From Melioribacteraceae bacterium (lineage in GTDB: Bacteria > Bacteroidota > Ignavibacteria > Ignavibacteriales > Melioribacteraceae): a DNA stretch of 6,563 nt. The notes under the pieces were generated by a model. The model ran no database searches and was not told the origin of the DNA. It saw only the letters and a program-made list of their open reading frames with translations. Both the position numbers and the translations under genes were made by a program. Below, piece after piece: positions 5,472 through 6,563 of this stretch (position 1 is its first letter; every line of letters begins with the position of its first letter). Location of the stretch: assembly GCA_027036655.1 (NCBI GenBank), contig JALWEC010000496.1:1-6563 (forward strand), read 5' to 3'.

Positions 5472-5942
5472 TTATCTACTCATCCGCACAATTTCATCAA
5501 ACTCCTCTTTAGTGATCGGCATTACGGATAATCGGTTACCGCGCTGAACAAGTTTCATATCCTGCAATTTGGGATTTTGTTTCATCTCCTGAAGCGGAAC
5601 GATTTTCTTAAACTTCTTAACAAATTTGATGTCCACCATGTACCAAGTCGGCTTTTCCTCTTTGCTTTTCGGATCGAAGTGTTTGTCCTTCGGGTCGAAT
5701 GCGGAAAAATCGGGATAGCTTTCTTTAACGACTTCGGCAATCCCGACTGCCGCGGGGGGCTCGGTGTTGCTGTGATAAAAAATTACTCTGTCGCCGATTT
5801 TCATTTCATCCCGCATAAAGTTTCGGGCTTGGTAATTTCGTACGCCGTCCCAGTAAGTGTAGCCGTCCCGTTCCAAATCATCTATGGAGTAAGCGTTCGG
5901 CTCCGATTTCATCAGCCAATATTTTTTTGCTCTTCTTGCCAT
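5472..5942 (-). CDS. EVE domain-containing protein (THYN1-like, PUA superfamily)
   Basis: A 156-residue single-domain protein matching the usual length of bacterial EVE proteins. EVE domains have a PUA-like fold and are thought to recognise modified bases such as 5-methyl- or 5-hydroxymethylcytosine. Their cellular role in most bacteria is unknown. Motifs in order: YWLMKSEPNAYSIDDL (residues 8-23), WDGVRNYQARNFMR (31-44), GDRVIFYHSN (50-59), GIAEVVKESYPD (67-78), WYMVDIKFV (100-108) and the C-terminal RLSVMPITKEEFDEI. All core aromatic and Asn/Arg positions look intact. GAGG lies upstream of ATG at 5942. The start is only 11 bases after the stop of the S9 peptidase gene, so it is the downstream gene of that operon. 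No restriction or methylase gene is in view, so a defence role is not supported here. Confidence 0.96.
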   Translation of the reverse strand: MARRAKKYWLMKSEPNAYSIDDLERDGYTYWDGVRNYQARNFMRDEMKIGDRVIFYHSNTEPPAAVGIAEVVKESYPDFSAFDPKDKHFDPKSKEEKPTWYMVDIKFVKKFKKIVPLQEMKQNPKLQDMKLVQRGNRLSVMPITKEEFDEIVRMSR

Positions 5943-5953
5943 TTTATTTCCTC

Positions 5954-6563
5954 TTATTTGTTATTCTTCAAAAATTTATCGAACCAATCCTTTCTGACGC
6001 GGTTAAGTTCTTCCTTGTGATCTCTGAGAAAATGCGTTCCTTCTTCAAAGAGAAGGAGTTTTAAATTTGTTCTGTTCTTCAATAATATGCGCGAAAGTTC
6101 AATCGAATCCTCAACCGGCACTCGATCGTCCGCTGTGCCGTGTACAATTAAAAGTGGAGTTTTCGCGGTGATTTTTTCAGCAAAGTTAATAACTGAGCGT
6201 TCATTGCAGAAGCGTTCTTTCTGCTCGTCGGAGAGATTTCCGAAAGTTCGTTTAACAAGCTGCTCGATAAATTTGCTCTGTTTTTTTTCACAGTGTAAAT
6301 TTGAAACGCCTCCGACGGTAACCGCCGCTTTGAAAATGTCGGTTTTCATCAGCAGAAGGTAAGTCATTAACCCGCCCCGGCTCCAGCCTTCAACTCCCCA
6401 GCGACTTGCGTCGGCTCCCGGGATTTCCTCGGCAAGCGGCATAAGGTTCAGAACGTCGTTTAAGTCGTTTCCGCCGAATTCCTCTCTGCCGTCGCTGCCG
6501 TCGTTTCCTCTGTATTGCGATGCAAATACAACGTAGCCCCAGCTGGCGATTAGTCCGAAAATT
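5954..6563 (-). CDS. S9 prolyl-oligopeptidase-family serine hydrolase, C-terminal part
   Basis: The frame is open to the right edge. The visible 202 residues are the alpha/beta-hydrolase catalytic domain, and the N-terminus is missing. The ATG at 6442 is internal, because the conserved family sequence continues upstream (WGYVVFASQYRGN, then GREEFGGNDLNDVLNL). The catalytic triad is visible: Ser in GWSRGG (residue 61 of the visible part), Asp in HGTADDRVP (residue 145) and His in EEGTHFL (residue 177). S9 enzymes cleave short peptides, often after proline or at acyl-aminoacyl bonds. Some members are esterases, so the substrate is open. Whether there is a signal peptide or an N-terminal propeller cannot be seen. 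It is the upstream partner of the EVE gene in a minus-strand operon with an 11-base gap, probably from coincidental clustering and not joint function. Confidence 0.94.
   Translation of the reverse strand, partial: IFGLIASWGYVVFASQYRGNDGSDGREEFGGNDLNDVLNLMPLAEEIPGADASRWGVEGWSRGGLMTYLLLMKTDIFKAAVTVGGVSNLHCEKKQSKFIEQLVKRTFGNLSDEQKERFCNERSVINFAEKITAKTPLLIVHGTADDRVPVEDSIELSRILLKNRTNLKLLLFEEGTHFLRDHKEELNRVRKDWFDKFLKNNK

Noticed and set aside
6087..6362. A plus-strand open frame of 91 codons, with others antisense to the crotonase and EVE genes
   Set aside because: They lie opposite well-conserved coding sequence with clear family motifs and have no ribosome sites.
6440..6442. ATG as the start of the S9 hydrolase
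   Set aside because: Conserved S9 sequence continues in frame upstream to the window edge, so this is an internal methionine.
5472..6563. EVE protein plus hydrolase as a defence system
   Set aside because: EVE domains can recognise modified bases, but no nuclease, methylase or restriction gene is present, and the partner is an ordinary S9-type hydrolase.

Overview
The window looks like a chromosomal segment of a moderately AT-rich, Gram-negative bacterium. The Bacteroidota/Ignavibacteria side of the tree is most likely. The reasons are a large secreted zincin + PD40-propeller + outer-membrane-barrel protein, an FmdE-like protein and a GGGVG-type crotonase, all of which resemble proteins I associate with that group. 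The placement rests on family recollection, not on a search. There is no rRNA, tRNA, CRISPR array, transposase or integrase.

Layout: (1) Positions 1-2197, minus strand: the N-terminal 732 residues of a large exported protein cut by the left edge. It has a signal peptide, a gluzincin HELVH domain, a roughly six-blade WSPDG propeller and the start of a beta-barrel-like region. (2) Positions 2198-2443: divergent promoter region. (3) Positions 2444-3037, plus strand: FmdE-like protein of unknown role. (4) Positions 3075-3108: strong bidirectional terminator between convergent genes. (5) Positions 3107-3862, minus strand: enoyl-CoA hydratase/isomerase family protein. (6) Positions 3863-4590: 728 bases with no convincing gene, AT-rich, carrying several short perfect palindromes. 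(7) Positions 4565-5193, plus strand: a HigB-HigA toxin-antitoxin locus with a probable operator. The toxin reading frame is broken by a -1 shift at a run of six A, while the antitoxin is intact. (8) Positions 5194-5471: intergenic DNA with a MITE-like repeat bounded by degenerate 25-base inverted repeats, an internal hairpin and an interspersed-repeat motif. (9) Positions 5472-6563, minus strand: a two-gene operon in which an S9 prolyl-oligopeptidase-family hydrolase (cut by the right edge) lies upstream of an EVE-domain protein.

The core genes are housekeeping or metabolic and do not form one pathway. The accessory material lies in the low-GC gap between the crotonase gene and the EVE gene. 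There the toxin-antitoxin locus and repeats sit together, which fits an insertion hot spot. I found no convincing novel multi-gene system. The most informative anomaly is the higB frame break, because it falls exactly at an A AAA AAT slippery heptamer and the two halves otherwise join into a complete, conserved toxin.
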